46,369 nucleotides of DNA. It comes from Chloroflexota bacterium (GTDB taxonomy: Bacteria > Chloroflexota > Anaerolineae > Anaerolineales > Villigracilaceae). Each line of letters opens with the position of its first letter. Position 1 is the first letter of the stretch. A model generated the notes under the pieces. The model was not told the origin of the DNA and did no database searches. It saw only the letters and a program-made list of their open reading frames with translations. Below are positions 29,935-38,971 of this stretch, piece by piece. Both the position numbers and the translations under genes were made by a program. The stretch is from assembly GCA_016866215.1 (NCBI GenBank), contig VGNE01000029.1:1-46369 (forward strand), given 5' to 3'.

Positions 29935-32151
29935 TCAAAACATCATCATCTGCCGCGTGGACGCTTCCACAGGGTCGCTGGAGATTTGCTTTTCAAAGAT
30001 TTCACGCGACAATATCTGGATCTCGAGCAGGCTGCGAAGTAGACGATATTTCACAACCGGGTGCTTTTTCAAACGTTCTTTAAGCGATGGATCATGTTCC
30101 TGTTTATAGGCAACCAGGGCGGCGCGTCCACCTGGGATGATGATCACAGTTTGTTCATCTGCATTTTCCAATGCACGCTTGACCATTGCTGAGGCCAGCA
30201 CATGAAATTTTTTGACGGTTTTGTTATTTTCCTTCCATGTCAATTCCACATCATTTATTTGCGATTGATAGTTTAATCTCTTTCCCATTGTTTCAAGGCT
30301 TTCAAAAATATTTTTCATATCTGCGCGCCGAGCCAGGGCGTGATCTTCCTCGCGCAGCTTCCAGCGCGCGCCATCTTTATTGGCGTATGAATTCAGCACT
30401 GCGTAGATCAACCCTTTGGAGGGTGTCAGTAAACCCGGGAAGCGTGGATACAAATCCGTTTCGATTTCAAGATAAACAGCCTCGTTTTGCTTTTGCAAAA
30501 ATGTGACGATGGCAGCTTCCACGCGGTCAGAAAGTGATTCGCTCTGGGTTGGCGGTCGAGTAATACCCGTATCGAGACCCCACATCCCCGTGTCCACATT
30601 CTCGCCTGTCGAATAATGCACAAACTCCCTGCCAGCCTTCAATGCAGATTCAAACAAGCTTTGTGTTTTTCGCAGGGCCTCATCAAATTCATGCTCTGGC
30701 TGTTTGAGCGCATTGGCCGTCTCACAGGCGATCAATCCCGCGCAATGGATATGCAAATATTCAGCCGGCTCGCCGCGCGCAGATAAATGCTCGCGCATGG
30801 CTTTTCGCACAGTTTCAACATCCACATTTCCCGCTTTTGTTTTTTGCGCGCTCTTCCATGTCACTTGCGCGGGGTCGTCTTCCGTTTGTAGCGCCACGCT
30901 TTCCAATTTGAATCCCGCAGTTTGCGCGGCAGTCAGAACCGAGGTCATGAAGGCAGGCTCAGGCTCGGCGATCAAACCAAACATCGGCACGCCATCCACC
31001 AGTAACTTATTTAAGTGATTGAAGGTCCCATGCAGGGCGGTTGCATTCCAGCCCCAATCGTAACGTCTGCGGCGCAGTGCGTTTTTATATGGCTCGACAG
31101 CTTCCTGGCCCCACAACCAGCCGGCCCACAAAGCGGAGAGGGTCCAAAACGCCTGGTTTGGACGAGGCACTGATCCGATCACGGCCGCAATTGGTATCTC
31201 CCTCTTGACTTCATCTGCAAGGTCTTTGAGACGACCTTCATAAATGCAGATACCGCCGCTTTCAGGAATCTTTTTCGGCCACGCCTCATACGGGACCGTT
31301 GAGCCTGTTCCCGTCCATAGACTTAATCCACGCTCGAGCATCATCCACACATTATGCTCGCGGAAATAATTTGGTGTGCTAAATTGTTTCGGTCTCGGCC
31401 TTTCAGCTGGGTGCGCCCAAAGCGTGTTGCCTGCGTCACATGCCACCAGGATCAGAGCAGTCAACGCGCGTTTTCGTTCTGCGGATATATTCATGCCATT
31501 AAGGCGGTTGATGATCGTGGTCAGCACATAAAGCGGACGCGGCAGATAATGTATGACCGCCTCTTCGACAAAAATGCGGTCTTCGTCATTAAGCGACACG
31601 ACGCGTTCAAACGCGCGTGAACGGTGCAACACATCTGTTTCTGCGATTTTCTTCGTGCGTTCGATATCTTCCTCAGCCACAATACGTTCCCCAGTGTCGT
31701 CGCAATGTTTACAGTCGTAGATGCGCGCATAGGGTGCATCCTCTCCTTTGCGCCATAAGAAGGTATGTGCCTGGATTTGTTGTTGGCAATTTTCGCATGT
31801 TGTGAAATACAGGGATTGAAGATGATTTTCGAGTCGTTCGTCCCCTTTTTTGAGTGCGCCAAGGTCGGCCAGGGCGGCGATGAATTCCGACTCAGGCGGA
31901 GGGTTGGCGAAAGTCTCCAGCAGGAAACGCGTGACCGGATTGTTGGCGGTCACCAGCACACGGTATCCGCTGCGCGCCCCTTCGAGGACGAGTCGCGGGG
32001 AGAATCCGAATGGGTCGAGCAACCAGGCGGAGGGACGGTCCAGCTGCGAGAGCCAGGCGGAGATCACTCCATCTTCGAGCGCAGGCAGAAATCGCGAAAG
32101 CGGTCCTGGGTCAGCGGGTTTCAATCCTGGAATATATGGCAGGTGCTGCAT
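29935..32151 (-). CDS. Large protein related to Zn-ribbon DNA methylases, catalytic motif lost, 738 aa
   Basis: I cannot name it with certainty. The N-terminus (LLDPFGFSPRLVLEGARSGYRVLVTANNPVTRFLL, given here as residues 44-78) resembles the SAM site and NPVA segment of DUF1156-type adenine methylases. Two CxxC pairs (C119/C122, C147/C150) form a zinc ribbon. The place of the DPPY motif reads SVPRPNQAFWTLSALWAGWL, so catalytic Asp-Pro-Pro-Tyr is gone. The second half has repeated soluble segments without an obvious domain. Probably a non-catalytic descendant. No restriction gene is beside it. AGGA precedes the ATG. Confidence 0.6.
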   Translation of the reverse strand: MQHLPYIPGLKPADPGPLSRFLPALEDGVISAWLSQLDRPSAWLLDPFGFSPRLVLEGARSGYRVLVTANNPVTRFLLETFANPPPESEFIAALADLGALKKGDERLENHLQSLYFTTCENCQQQIQAHTFLWRKGEDAPYARIYDCKHCDDTGERIVAEEDIERTKKIAETDVLHRSRAFERVVSLNDEDRIFVEEAVIHYLPRPLYVLTTIINRLNGMNISAERKRALTALILVACDAGNTLWAHPAERPRPKQFSTPNYFREHNVWMMLERGLSLWTGTGSTVPYEAWPKKIPESGGICIYEGRLKDLADEVKREIPIAAVIGSVPRPNQAFWTLSALWAGWLWGQEAVEPYKNALRRRRYDWGWNATALHGTFNHLNKLLVDGVPMFGLIAEPEPAFMTSVLTAAQTAGFKLESVALQTEDDPAQVTWKSAQKTKAGNVDVETVRKAMREHLSARGEPAEYLHIHCAGLIACETANALKQPEHEFDEALRKTQSLFESALKAGREFVHYSTGENVDTGMWGLDTGITRPPTQSESLSDRVEAAIVTFLQKQNEAVYLEIETDLYPRFPGLLTPSKGLIYAVLNSYANKDGARWKLREEDHALARRADMKNIFESLETMGKRLNYQSQINDVELTWKENNKTVKKFHVLASAMVKRALENADEQTVIIIPGGRAALVAYKQEHDPSLKERLKKHPVVKYRLLRSLLEIQILSREIFEKQISSDPVEASTRQMMMF

Positions 32152-32493
32152 CTTTATCCTAAGAAAGTGCCTGAAAAGTTATGTTTTTTGCTGACCTACG
32201 AACCATCAATCGGATCATAGTAACATAGATAAAAGGTACACTTTTTTCAGGCAACTGCTCGAAACACTGTGTCAATCTTAAATTTTTCAAAATTCATTAC
32301 CAAAATTGTACTCGAAAAGATGATAAAATCTTGTTGTGGAAAATTAATAAGCGTGGCATCCGGGGAACAAGTTTTAATTGTGGAAAGCGATCCTGATGCT
32401 CAGGACTTGACCACCTCCCTTTCCACGGTAAAAGCGTTGGTGTCAATCACGGACCAGCGTTTGTTATAAATAATATAGTATGTGACTGATCAC
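32152..32493. other. Intergenic region with a possible receiver-domain fragment
   Basis: The frame 32353-32469 reads GEQVLIVESDPDAQDLTTSL before ending, like the first strand and acidic pair of a response-regulator receiver that is then cut short. It may be a decayed copy of the upstream part of the kinase gene. No promoter was identified with confidence. Confidence 0.4.
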
Positions 32494-33942
32494 ATGGCAA
32501 AACAGTCTCTCATTCTTCTCGCGCTGAATCCCTCCCCTCTCCTGACTCTAATGGAACGGACTTTACATGCGGCGGATTTTAAAGTGGCAACTGCCCATGA
32601 TCGTGCAAGCTTGGAAAAGTTTGTGCAGGAAGCCATCCCCGCATTAATGATCATTGGTGAGAAGTTTGCCGACCAGGACGGTTTGTCTGTTTCCGCCGAT
32701 ATACTTGAACGTTTCCCTACTTTACCGATCATTTTTTATGCAGATCAGGACACAGCCGGGCTTGCCAAATTTGTGCTGAAGGCTGGTTTGAGCGGTTACC
32801 TTTATTCCCCGCTTAACGAAGCTGAAATTGTGGATGAAGTTCAAAATAGCCTCAAGCGTGCGAGAAACCTGGGGGATTGGCTGCGAAGTGAGGTGAAGCG
32901 TACAACTTCATCTCTGGCAGAAAAAGCCAAGATCTCAGAAGCCGAGCGCGCCCAATTGGAAGCGATCATTGCAAATATTCAGGATGGTGTGATCGTCATG
33001 GATGAGAATCAAGTCATCTTGTTTGTGAATCGCACCATACGAGATAATTTCAATTTGGGTAAAGCGGCTGTTGTTGGCAAACCACTTAAGGATGCCATTA
33101 CAAATGGCGACTTACACGCCCTGTTGTCCCGCTCCAGAGAGGGATCATTTAAATATCATGAGATCAATTTTGATGACGGCCGCGTTTTCAATGCCCAATA
33201 TACGGACATCCCGGGGATAGGCGCGGCAGTAACGATGCAGGATATTTCATATCTAAAGGAACTTGATGTTCTGAGGAGTGATTTTATCCATACCATCTCA
33301 CATGACCTGCGTTCTCCCTTAACTGCCGTTCTCGGTTACGCCGAATTGGTGGAACGAACGGGTGCCCTCAACCAGGACCAGCGGGAATTTTTACAACTCT
33401 TGCAGGGGAGCGTTCAGCATATTACTTCTCTGGTCAATGACTTGCTTGATCTTGGCCGCCTCGAAGCAGGTTTTGATACACGTCGTGAATTCGTACATCT
33501 TGAAGGGGTGCTCAAATACACGCTCGATATGTTTGACGCCCAAATCAAGAAAAAGAAGCTGAACCTTACAACAGAGGTCGCAGGGAATTTAGAAGCGGTA
33601 CGCGTCAATCCCATTCGTATCCGGCAGATGATTGATAATTTGGTTGGCAATGCGATCAAATACACACCGGAAGGCGGCGGTATTCGAGTGAGCATGTTCA
33701 TGCAGGATAAGCAGACGATCCTCAAAGTTGCAGATACAGGTCCGGGTATATTGCCCGAAGATCAAAACCATGTATTCGAAAAGTTTTACCGCGCTTCAAA
33801 TGTCCCGGATAATGTAGAAGGCTCTGGTTTGGGATTGGCAATTGTCAAGTCCATTGTGGATAGGCATCAGGGGCGTATCTGGGTGGAATCGACTATGGGT
33901 GTGGGCTCTACGTTCACCGTTCTTCTGCCGACACAGGGATAA
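32494..33942 (+). CDS. Sensor histidine kinase with degenerate receiver and PAS domain, 482 aa
   Basis: Order: receiver-like domain (about 5-120), coiled linker, PAS (about 150-250), HisKA with FIHTISHDLRSPL (H270), HATPase_c with N-box NLVGNAIKYTPEGG, DTGPGI and GSGLGLAIVKSI. In the receiver, the phosphoacceptor Asp position is Gly (IIG55EKF) and the conserved Lys is Ser (YLYS105PL), so it should not be phosphorylated and may be an interaction domain. No membrane segment, so it is cytosolic. The start is ATG 32494 or GTG 32482; no ribosome site decides. No response regulator is adjacent. Confidence 0.88.
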   Translation: MAKQSLILLALNPSPLLTLMERTLHAADFKVATAHDRASLEKFVQEAIPALMIIGEKFADQDGLSVSADILERFPTLPIIFYADQDTAGLAKFVLKAGLSGYLYSPLNEAEIVDEVQNSLKRARNLGDWLRSEVKRTTSSLAEKAKISEAERAQLEAIIANIQDGVIVMDENQVILFVNRTIRDNFNLGKAAVVGKPLKDAITNGDLHALLSRSREGSFKYHEINFDDGRVFNAQYTDIPGIGAAVTMQDISYLKELDVLRSDFIHTISHDLRSPLTAVLGYAELVERTGALNQDQREFLQLLQGSVQHITSLVNDLLDLGRLEAGFDTRREFVHLEGVLKYTLDMFDAQIKKKKLNLTTEVAGNLEAVRVNPIRIRQMIDNLVGNAIKYTPEGGGIRVSMFMQDKQTILKVADTGPGILPEDQNHVFEKFYRASNVPDNVEGSGLGLAIVKSIVDRHQGRIWVESTMGVGSTFTVLLPTQG

Positions 33943-33969
33943 AAAACAATAATATCCCTGCTTAAAAAT

Positions 33970-34001
33970 GTTGCCGCCGAGTTTTACTCGGCGGCAACTT
34001 T
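33970..34001 (+). terminator. Terminator after the histidine kinase
   Basis: GTTGCCGCCGAGT - TTT - ACTCGGCGGCAAC, a perfect 13-bp stem followed by TTT, 27 bp after the stop. Confidence 0.8.
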
Positions 34002-34133
34002 CGCCAAAGGAGGAGACAGGGAGGAGGGCGTTGGAGGTGTCAGTGTTCCGTCTCCGCATTTATACTATTCGATAAACCTTTTTTCAACCATCGTCAAATG
34101 TCATAAATTGAATGTGATAATATTCACAAACAT

Positions 34134-34550
34134 TTATAGATTAAGCAGGTAAGTTTGCACCTGCGAAATTGCCTCTTCCACATTTGAGTAGTCTTTTATG
34201 GTGAGCGCCGGGTCGGAATTTCCAGTGATCATTTTGGAAACTTTCAGCCCTTTTTGGTGTAGGCATAGGACGGGTTTGCCGAGTTGCAAGGCCAAGCCAA
34301 TCTCATAGCCCACTCCGTGAGAAGGCACACTAACCTCTGCGATCAGCACATCACATTTTTTTATCCAGTTCACATCGCGCTGATAGACATTCTGCGGTGT
34401 GAGCTTGCCCTCATTCTCCAGCGCCTCGGACTGTGCCAAGAGCGAAGTCGGAATCTCATGGTCGTCTGCTAAAAGTGCGCCGACGATTTGCTGATAGGCC
34501 GTCTCAAGTTCACGGCCACCTGTAATGGAGCAAGCGAAGTAGATGTTCAT
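34134..34550 (-). CDS. DNPH1/RCL-like deoxynucleoside 5'-phosphate N-hydrolase family protein, 138 aa
   Basis: Nucleoside 2-deoxyribosyltransferase fold. The N-terminal IYFACSITGGR contains the substrate loop, and EVSVPSHGVGYEIGLAL gives the catalytic Glu region typical of DNPH1, which hydrolyses the N-glycosidic bond of (often modified) deoxynucleotides. Length fits. It overlaps the upstream membrane-protein gene by four bases (ATGA), so the two are co-translated. Confidence 0.8.
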   Translation of the reverse strand: MNIYFACSITGGRELETAYQQIVGALLADDHEIPTSLLAQSEALENEGKLTPQNVYQRDVNWIKKCDVLIAEVSVPSHGVGYEIGLALQLGKPVLCLHQKGLKVSKMITGNSDPALTIKDYSNVEEAISQVQTYLLNL

Positions 34551-35158
34551 TTATTATCGGGCAGACGCGACAGGATGGAATGATCCTGTTTTTTTGGAGC
34601 GCTGGATCTGGTTAAACCTGTGCGCATACTTTCCAACTCCGAACTGAAACGCATCCAGTCATCAACCATGATCACAAAATGCGGGGTCTTATCCTTAAAG
34701 AAAAGTGGTGAAAGGAATAAACGCAATGATGATTGCGACATGGGAAAAGCATTCAATTCAATCACAATGACGGGCATTTTGGCAATTGGCTGAATGATCT
34801 CTGCCTGCCATTTTGAAACGCTGTTGGACGGGAACAATGCGCCCATATTGGTTGAAGATGTTCGGAGCATCCGCTTGTATGAAATGTTGAGCCGAAAAAA
34901 TGGGGTGGCAAGCCGCAGATGGTCACTGAATGGTTGCACGTATGCGCTTTTGCGTATGGCTAATAATAAAAGTCCAAGGAATAAATGAAGCCCGCCGATA
35001 CCGGCAAATGTAAGCCAGCGCCATTGTTCAAACCCCCAACTGTACACAGCCCAGGACAAACCAAACAAGGCAAGTCCAATCGAGAAGATGGCGGGCCACC
35101 AACGATTGATCATGTGAGTATAGACTACCAGCGGATAGCGACGTCCACCTTTTGCCAT
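34547..35158 (-). CDS. Membrane protein of unknown function, 203 aa
   Basis: Two hydrophobic helices (about 21-40 and 48-67) are followed by a domain of about 130 residues with a PH-like or beta-rich pattern (YVQPFSDHLRLATPFFRLNISY). No family was recognised. It overlaps the DNPH1-like gene and follows the translin gene by six bases, so it belongs to the same run DUF3467 - translin - membrane protein - DNPH1. Confidence 0.6.
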   Translation of the reverse strand: MAKGGRRYPLVVYTHMINRWWPAIFSIGLALFGLSWAVYSWGFEQWRWLTFAGIGGLHLFLGLLLLAIRKSAYVQPFSDHLRLATPFFRLNISYKRMLRTSSTNMGALFPSNSVSKWQAEIIQPIAKMPVIVIELNAFPMSQSSLRLFLSPLFFKDKTPHFVIMVDDWMRFSSELESMRTGLTRSSAPKKQDHSILSRLPDNK

Positions 35159-35164
35159 GTTGAT

Positions 35165-35851
35165 TTATCCGCTTCCTTCCTGATTCTTCGACGCGCTCAG
35201 GACGCCGCCGTTTTGCGGGTCGCTGTTTAATTGGGCGCTTAACTGGCTGATGGCTTGTTCGAGATGTTCGCCGCGCAGGCTAAAGGTAATGTCTCCGCGA
35301 GTTTTTTCGATGATACTGCGTGCGAGGTCTGTTTGGCGGCGCAAGCCGTTGGTGATCGCATCGGGGTAATCCATGGTGACCATGACGGAATAGATCTCAT
35401 CCATAATTCCAAGCAGGCGTTCCACTTCTGGGGAATACCCATGACGGAGAATATCCAAACTGCGGCGGCGCAATTCACCGACGACTTCAGCCAGCCCGTT
35501 GAGAAATGTCGAGGGTTCAACGACCAGCTCTTCGGGAGTCTGAAGCGGTTCGTTTCGTATCAAGGCGCAGGTGATATTCGCTTCCACAAATTCCTTGAGC
35601 GCGTCCTGGGTATATCCCGCATAAAAAAGATCGGGGTGAGATGCCAGGGAGGCGCGCAGCGTATCCGCCAGTTGACGCGCTTCCTGTAAGTGCGCGTTCA
35701 TTACATCTACTTCATCACGATGCACGGCGCGGATGGCAAGCGAACAGGCGCGTGTGAGTTGACGAGCCTGCGCAAGGGCATGATCGCGCGCAGAGGTGCG
35801 TGCGTCAAAGATCTTTCGTATTTCGTCCGTGATCTGTTCGAGTTTGTGCAC
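35165..35851 (-). CDS. Translin-family protein, 228 aa
   Basis: All-helical nucleic-acid-binding family known from the eukaryotic translin/TRAX RNase and found in archaea and some bacteria. Family blocks: DLFYAGYTQDALKEFVEA, the long helix LAEVVGELRRRSLDILRHG, and PDAITNGLRRQTDLARSIIEKTRGD. I prefer the GTG at 35851 (VHKLEQITDEI), eight bases after the DUF3467 stop, over an ATG that overlaps that gene by 113 bp. The last residues (GVLSASKNQEGSG) are encoded by a dispersed CTTCGAC...CTCAGGACG repeat, so the native C-terminus has been replaced or extended. Confidence 0.82.
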   Translation of the reverse strand: MHKLEQITDEIRKIFDARTSARDHALAQARQLTRACSLAIRAVHRDEVDVMNAHLQEARQLADTLRASLASHPDLFYAGYTQDALKEFVEANITCALIRNEPLQTPEELVVEPSTFLNGLAEVVGELRRRSLDILRHGYSPEVERLLGIMDEIYSVMVTMDYPDAITNGLRRQTDLARSIIEKTRGDITFSLRGEHLEQAISQLSAQLNSDPQNGGVLSASKNQEGSG

Positions 35852-35858
35852 GTTGATT

Positions 35859-36209
35859 CTACGATTCTTTGGGCGGGTCGGGCGGCTGTTGAAAGGGTCG
35901 GAAGAGATTATCTGCGAGGGTGGTGTTGGTGGGCAGGATGATCTCTCCAAATGCTGTTTCATAGCGTGCAATATTTTCGGTGAGGGCTCTCACCAATAAC
36001 TTTGCACTCATTGGAGTCATCACCACACGCGAGCGGATCTTTGCTCTTGGCTCGCCGGGCAGCAGGTGGGCAAAATCAATCACAATATCAGCAGGGGAGT
36101 GGGCAATGCGCGCGAGGTTTGCATACACAATTTCCAGATCCTCGGGAAGCTCAAGAATGGGGCCGGTGAGTTTGGGAGGGGTTTGGGGAGTGGTCATGGG
36201 ATTATCCAT
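35859..36209 (-). CDS. DUF3467 family protein, 116 aa
   Basis: Small soluble protein of unknown role. The family core YANLARIAHSPADIVIDFAHL and AKIRSRVVMTPMSAKLL is clear, and the end is Pro-rich. It is first in the run with translin. The function of DUF3467 is not established; the neighbourhood with translin and ssb hints at nucleic-acid metabolism, but that is inference. Confidence 0.82.
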   Translation of the reverse strand: MDNPMTTPQTPPKLTGPILELPEDLEIVYANLARIAHSPADIVIDFAHLLPGEPRAKIRSRVVMTPMSAKLLVRALTENIARYETAFGEIILPTNTTLADNLFRPFQQPPDPPKES

Positions 36210-36305
36210 ATTTTACGAAAAGTTAAATCCAAAGACTTCGGAAATCTGCTGAGATGCGATTCACTTGCGAATAGACTTCCGAGGCCTGGGAATATCATGA
36301 TGTGA

Positions 36306-36737
36306 TTAGAATGGAATGTCATCCTCGGGAGGAAGTTCAGCCATTTCCATGCCACTGCTGCCTGCCATGGGTCCGCTTTCACCGCTTTCACCGCGTGAGG
36401 AGAGGAAACGGACAGTGGCAGCTGTTACATCATACGATGCTCCAGTAGTACCGTCTTGTTTTGTCCAGACTCGGGGACCGCCAGTATTTTTATCCGGCGT
36501 GAGGCGTCCTTCAACGAGTACCTTGGAACCTTTCTTGACATATTGATTGCAGACCTCTGCGGTCTTGCCCCATGTGGAAACACGGAACCAGATGGTTTCT
36601 TTTACCTGCTCACCATTCCCGGCAGTATACTGACGATTGGTGGCTACAGAAAAGGATGTTACAGCCTGTCCTGATGGCGTGTACCGCATTTCGGGGTCTT
36701 TTCCTACATTGCCGACGATTATGAGGGTGTGATACAT
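36306..36737 (-). CDS. ssb: Single-stranded DNA-binding protein, 143 aa
   Basis: OB-fold domain (about 1-110: TLIIVGNVGKDPEMRYTPSG, SFSVATNR, KKGSKVLVEGRL) followed by a Gly/Ser linker and the acidic tip PPEDDIPF that recruits repair and replication partners. AAAGGAG is eight bases before the ATG. Length is somewhat short because the linker is short. Confidence 0.95.
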   Translation of the reverse strand: MYHTLIIVGNVGKDPEMRYTPSGQAVTSFSVATNRQYTAGNGEQVKETIWFRVSTWGKTAEVCNQYVKKGSKVLVEGRLTPDKNTGGPRVWTKQDGTTGASYDVTAATVRFLSSRGESGESGPMAGSSGMEMAELPPEDDIPF

Positions 36738-36894
36738 TGGGGGTTTTCTCCTTTAGAGTTGAGGTACCCGGCGAATTACGACGGGGAAAATAAAACAATG
36801 TGTATTTTACACCACTACCCTAGCCTTGTAAGAAATCAATTTATGGAATTGTCTTGATGCAAACTTATAATCATTTGCCGGAGGAGAAAAACTC

Positions 36895-37428
36895 ATGTCT
36901 GAATCCGCCCCAAAACGCTACCACCCTGCCCACGTTGCCATTCACTGGTTGATGGCTTTGCTTGTCTTTATGATGCTCGGTATTGGCAAATTTGTAATGC
37001 CAGGCATTTCGCCTGACAATCCGCAAAAAGTGATGGTGTTGCAAAGTCATACTTATATTGGCGGCGCAATTGCAATCCTGCTGGTCATTCGCCTTGTTCT
37101 GCGTTTTACCACCAAACGCCCTGCGCCTGCAGATGCCGGTAATGCCTTCCTGAATTTTGTTGGGAAAGCAGTGCACTTTCTTTTGTATTTATTATTAATC
37201 AGCATGGCTGTCAGCGGACTTGGTTTATTTTATATAGCAGACCTGCCCAGTGTATTCAGCGCGGCAAAACCTTACCCATCGAATTTCTTTGATTACCTGC
37301 CTCGCATGGGACATGGACTTACTTCATGGCTGTTGCTTGCGCTTATTGTCCTTCATTTTGGTGCGGCAATGTTTCGTCAGTTTTTGAAGAAGGATAACCT
37401 GCTCGCCCGCATGTGGTTTGGAAAATAA
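36895..37428 (+). CDS. Cytochrome b561 family protein, 177 aa
   Basis: Four-helix membrane dihaem b cytochrome. Candidate haem histidines: H10/H16 in YHPAHVAIHWL, H51 in SHTYIGG, H109-region AVHFLLYLL and H134/H148 in GHGLTSWLL...VLHFG. Such proteins pass electrons from quinol to periplasmic acceptors. GGAGGAG is seven bases before the ATG, and TATAAT lies about 20 bp further upstream. It is divergent from ssb and followed by a terminator. Confidence 0.88.
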   Translation: MSESAPKRYHPAHVAIHWLMALLVFMMLGIGKFVMPGISPDNPQKVMVLQSHTYIGGAIAILLVIRLVLRFTTKRPAPADAGNAFLNFVGKAVHFLLYLLLISMAVSGLGLFYIADLPSVFSAAKPYPSNFFDYLPRMGHGLTSWLLLALIVLHFGAAMFRQFLKKDNLLARMWFGK

Positions 37429-37436
37429 TTTGAATC

Positions 37437-37472
37437 AAAAACTCCGAGTTCTTCAAGAACTCGGAGTTTTGT
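37437..37472 (+). terminator. Terminator after cytochrome b561
   Basis: AAAACTCCGAGTTCTT / AAGAACTCGGAGTTTT, a nearly perfect long stem, about 8 bp after the stop. Confidence 0.88.
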
Positions 37473-37634
37473 ATTATCTGTTTGTGCGTGCCAAACCCCG
37501 CATCGCAGCAATTTGACGCAGATGATCTACATCGTACCCCAGCAACAGCAACATCCATGTGTTGTATGCGCATTTTCCAAATGCCGGGCTGGCCTCGATC
37601 TTTTCAGGGTTATGATTTTTTCATGTGCCTTTGA

Positions 37635-38924
37635 TCACAAGACTTTCAACATCATCCGCGCGGCGCGCCTTCCGATTTCCACTGCAAAGTTTGTACCTCG
37701 ATCCCACGGATACACCTGACTCATGGATGCAAAAAATAATCCTTCGATCGGTGTTCGGATTGCAGGAACATTCTTTGAATGATTCACCAATGGAACGGGC
37801 TGGGCATAATTAGTTTTGGATACCCAAATCTTCCTGACCCACTCGCGCGAGAACTCTGGATTGAATTTTTGAAATGCGGGAATAAATCTTTCCAGCAACT
37901 CATCATCGTTCATTGAAAAATACTCGTGACCCAATTCCAAATAATCACCCGCGTATACAATGTGGTCGCCGCCGAAATTTTCCTTTGGCACAAAATTCGT
38001 GTGTTCCACCAGCGCCAAAAACGGATAGCCTTCATCCTTCGGCACGTTGAACCAGTAATAACCATCTTTTGATAACGGATATTTCAGTGCCAGCGTCATC
38101 ACCACTGCGCCCATGGATTTCAACCCAAGCAAACCCTCTAAATATTTTTCTGGCAGGTCCGGACAAAATCTTGCCATCAGATTTGGAGACGTGGTGACCA
38201 ATACTTTATCGAAGGATTCGGATTCTCCATCGCTTCGAACTGACAACCCAGCCTGCTCCTGCTTGATCGAATCTACCTTCACCCCAAACCGAATCCCGAC
38301 TCCCGATTCCCGTAATTTTTCCGCGAACAAATCAGCAAATTTCTGAAAGCCGCCTTCAAATGTGCCTAACCGTGTTGTACGTGCTTTGATGCGCGCCCAC
38401 ATCCACGCCATGTTGACATCTTTATAGTATGGGCCAAATTTTCCGATCAACAGCGGCTTCCACATCTGCTCGTAAACAGTTTTCCCTGCCCACTTCATCA
38501 TCCATGCATCGGCAGTGACTTTTTCCAGCGCGCGCCAGTTGTTCGTAAGGCGGAGAAATAAACCGACGAAGCCGAAACGAATCTTGTTTATTCCCCAGCC
38601 CAAGCCAGGGAATAAAGCCATTTTGAAAATAGAGTCAAAGGGATACCATTTATTCTTATACAACATTACCGTTTGGGGGCGCGGGAATCGCACCTTGTCT
38701 TCCCATCCAAGCTCCCGAATCAATTCAAGCATTTCGCTGTCCGATTGAAACCAGTGGTGATAGAACTTCTCGACCGACCAATTCCAATGCGGCTCTTTGA
38801 AACCAGAAGCCAGTCCACCAACATAATCAGCAGATTCAAAAATGGTGACATCATGACCCGCCTTCTTCAAATCATATGCGGCGGCCATGCCGCCGTAACC
38901 TGCTCCAATAATTGCTATTTTCAT
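37635..38924 (-). CDS. FAD-dependent amine-oxidase/protoporphyrinogen-oxidase-like protein, 429 aa
   Basis: N-terminal dinucleotide-binding motif IIGAGYGGMAAAYDLKKAGHDVTIFE followed by GGLAS, as in the NAD(P)-binding Rossmann/amine-oxidase superfamily that also contains UDP-galactopyranose mutase-like proteins. The C-terminal FAD motif is FASMSQVYPWDRGTNFAVEIG. Its neighbour, a YbhN-type flippase, suggests a role in lipid or glycolipid metabolism. Substrate unknown. Confidence 0.78.
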   Translation of the reverse strand: MKIAIIGAGYGGMAAAYDLKKAGHDVTIFESADYVGGLASGFKEPHWNWSVEKFYHHWFQSDSEMLELIRELGWEDKVRFPRPQTVMLYKNKWYPFDSIFKMALFPGLGWGINKIRFGFVGLFLRLTNNWRALEKVTADAWMMKWAGKTVYEQMWKPLLIGKFGPYYKDVNMAWMWARIKARTTRLGTFEGGFQKFADLFAEKLRESGVGIRFGVKVDSIKQEQAGLSVRSDGESESFDKVLVTTSPNLMARFCPDLPEKYLEGLLGLKSMGAVVMTLALKYPLSKDGYYWFNVPKDEGYPFLALVEHTNFVPKENFGGDHIVYAGDYLELGHEYFSMNDDELLERFIPAFQKFNPEFSREWVRKIWVSKTNYAQPVPLVNHSKNVPAIRTPIEGLFFASMSQVYPWDRGTNFAVEIGRRAARMMLKVL

Positions 38925-38941
38925 TTTTCCTCGTTTGCACG

Positions 38942-38971
38942 TTTAAACGTTTGAACGTTCAAACGTTTAAA
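38942..38971. promoter_or_regulatory. 30-bp perfect palindrome between two co-directional genes
   Basis: TTTAAACGTTTGAAC directly abuts its reverse complement, with no loop. It overlaps the flippase stop codon and lies 17 bp before the FAD gene start. AACGTTT-type units repeat inside it. It may be an operator, a cruciform or an intercistronic mRNA structure. Confidence 0.7.
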
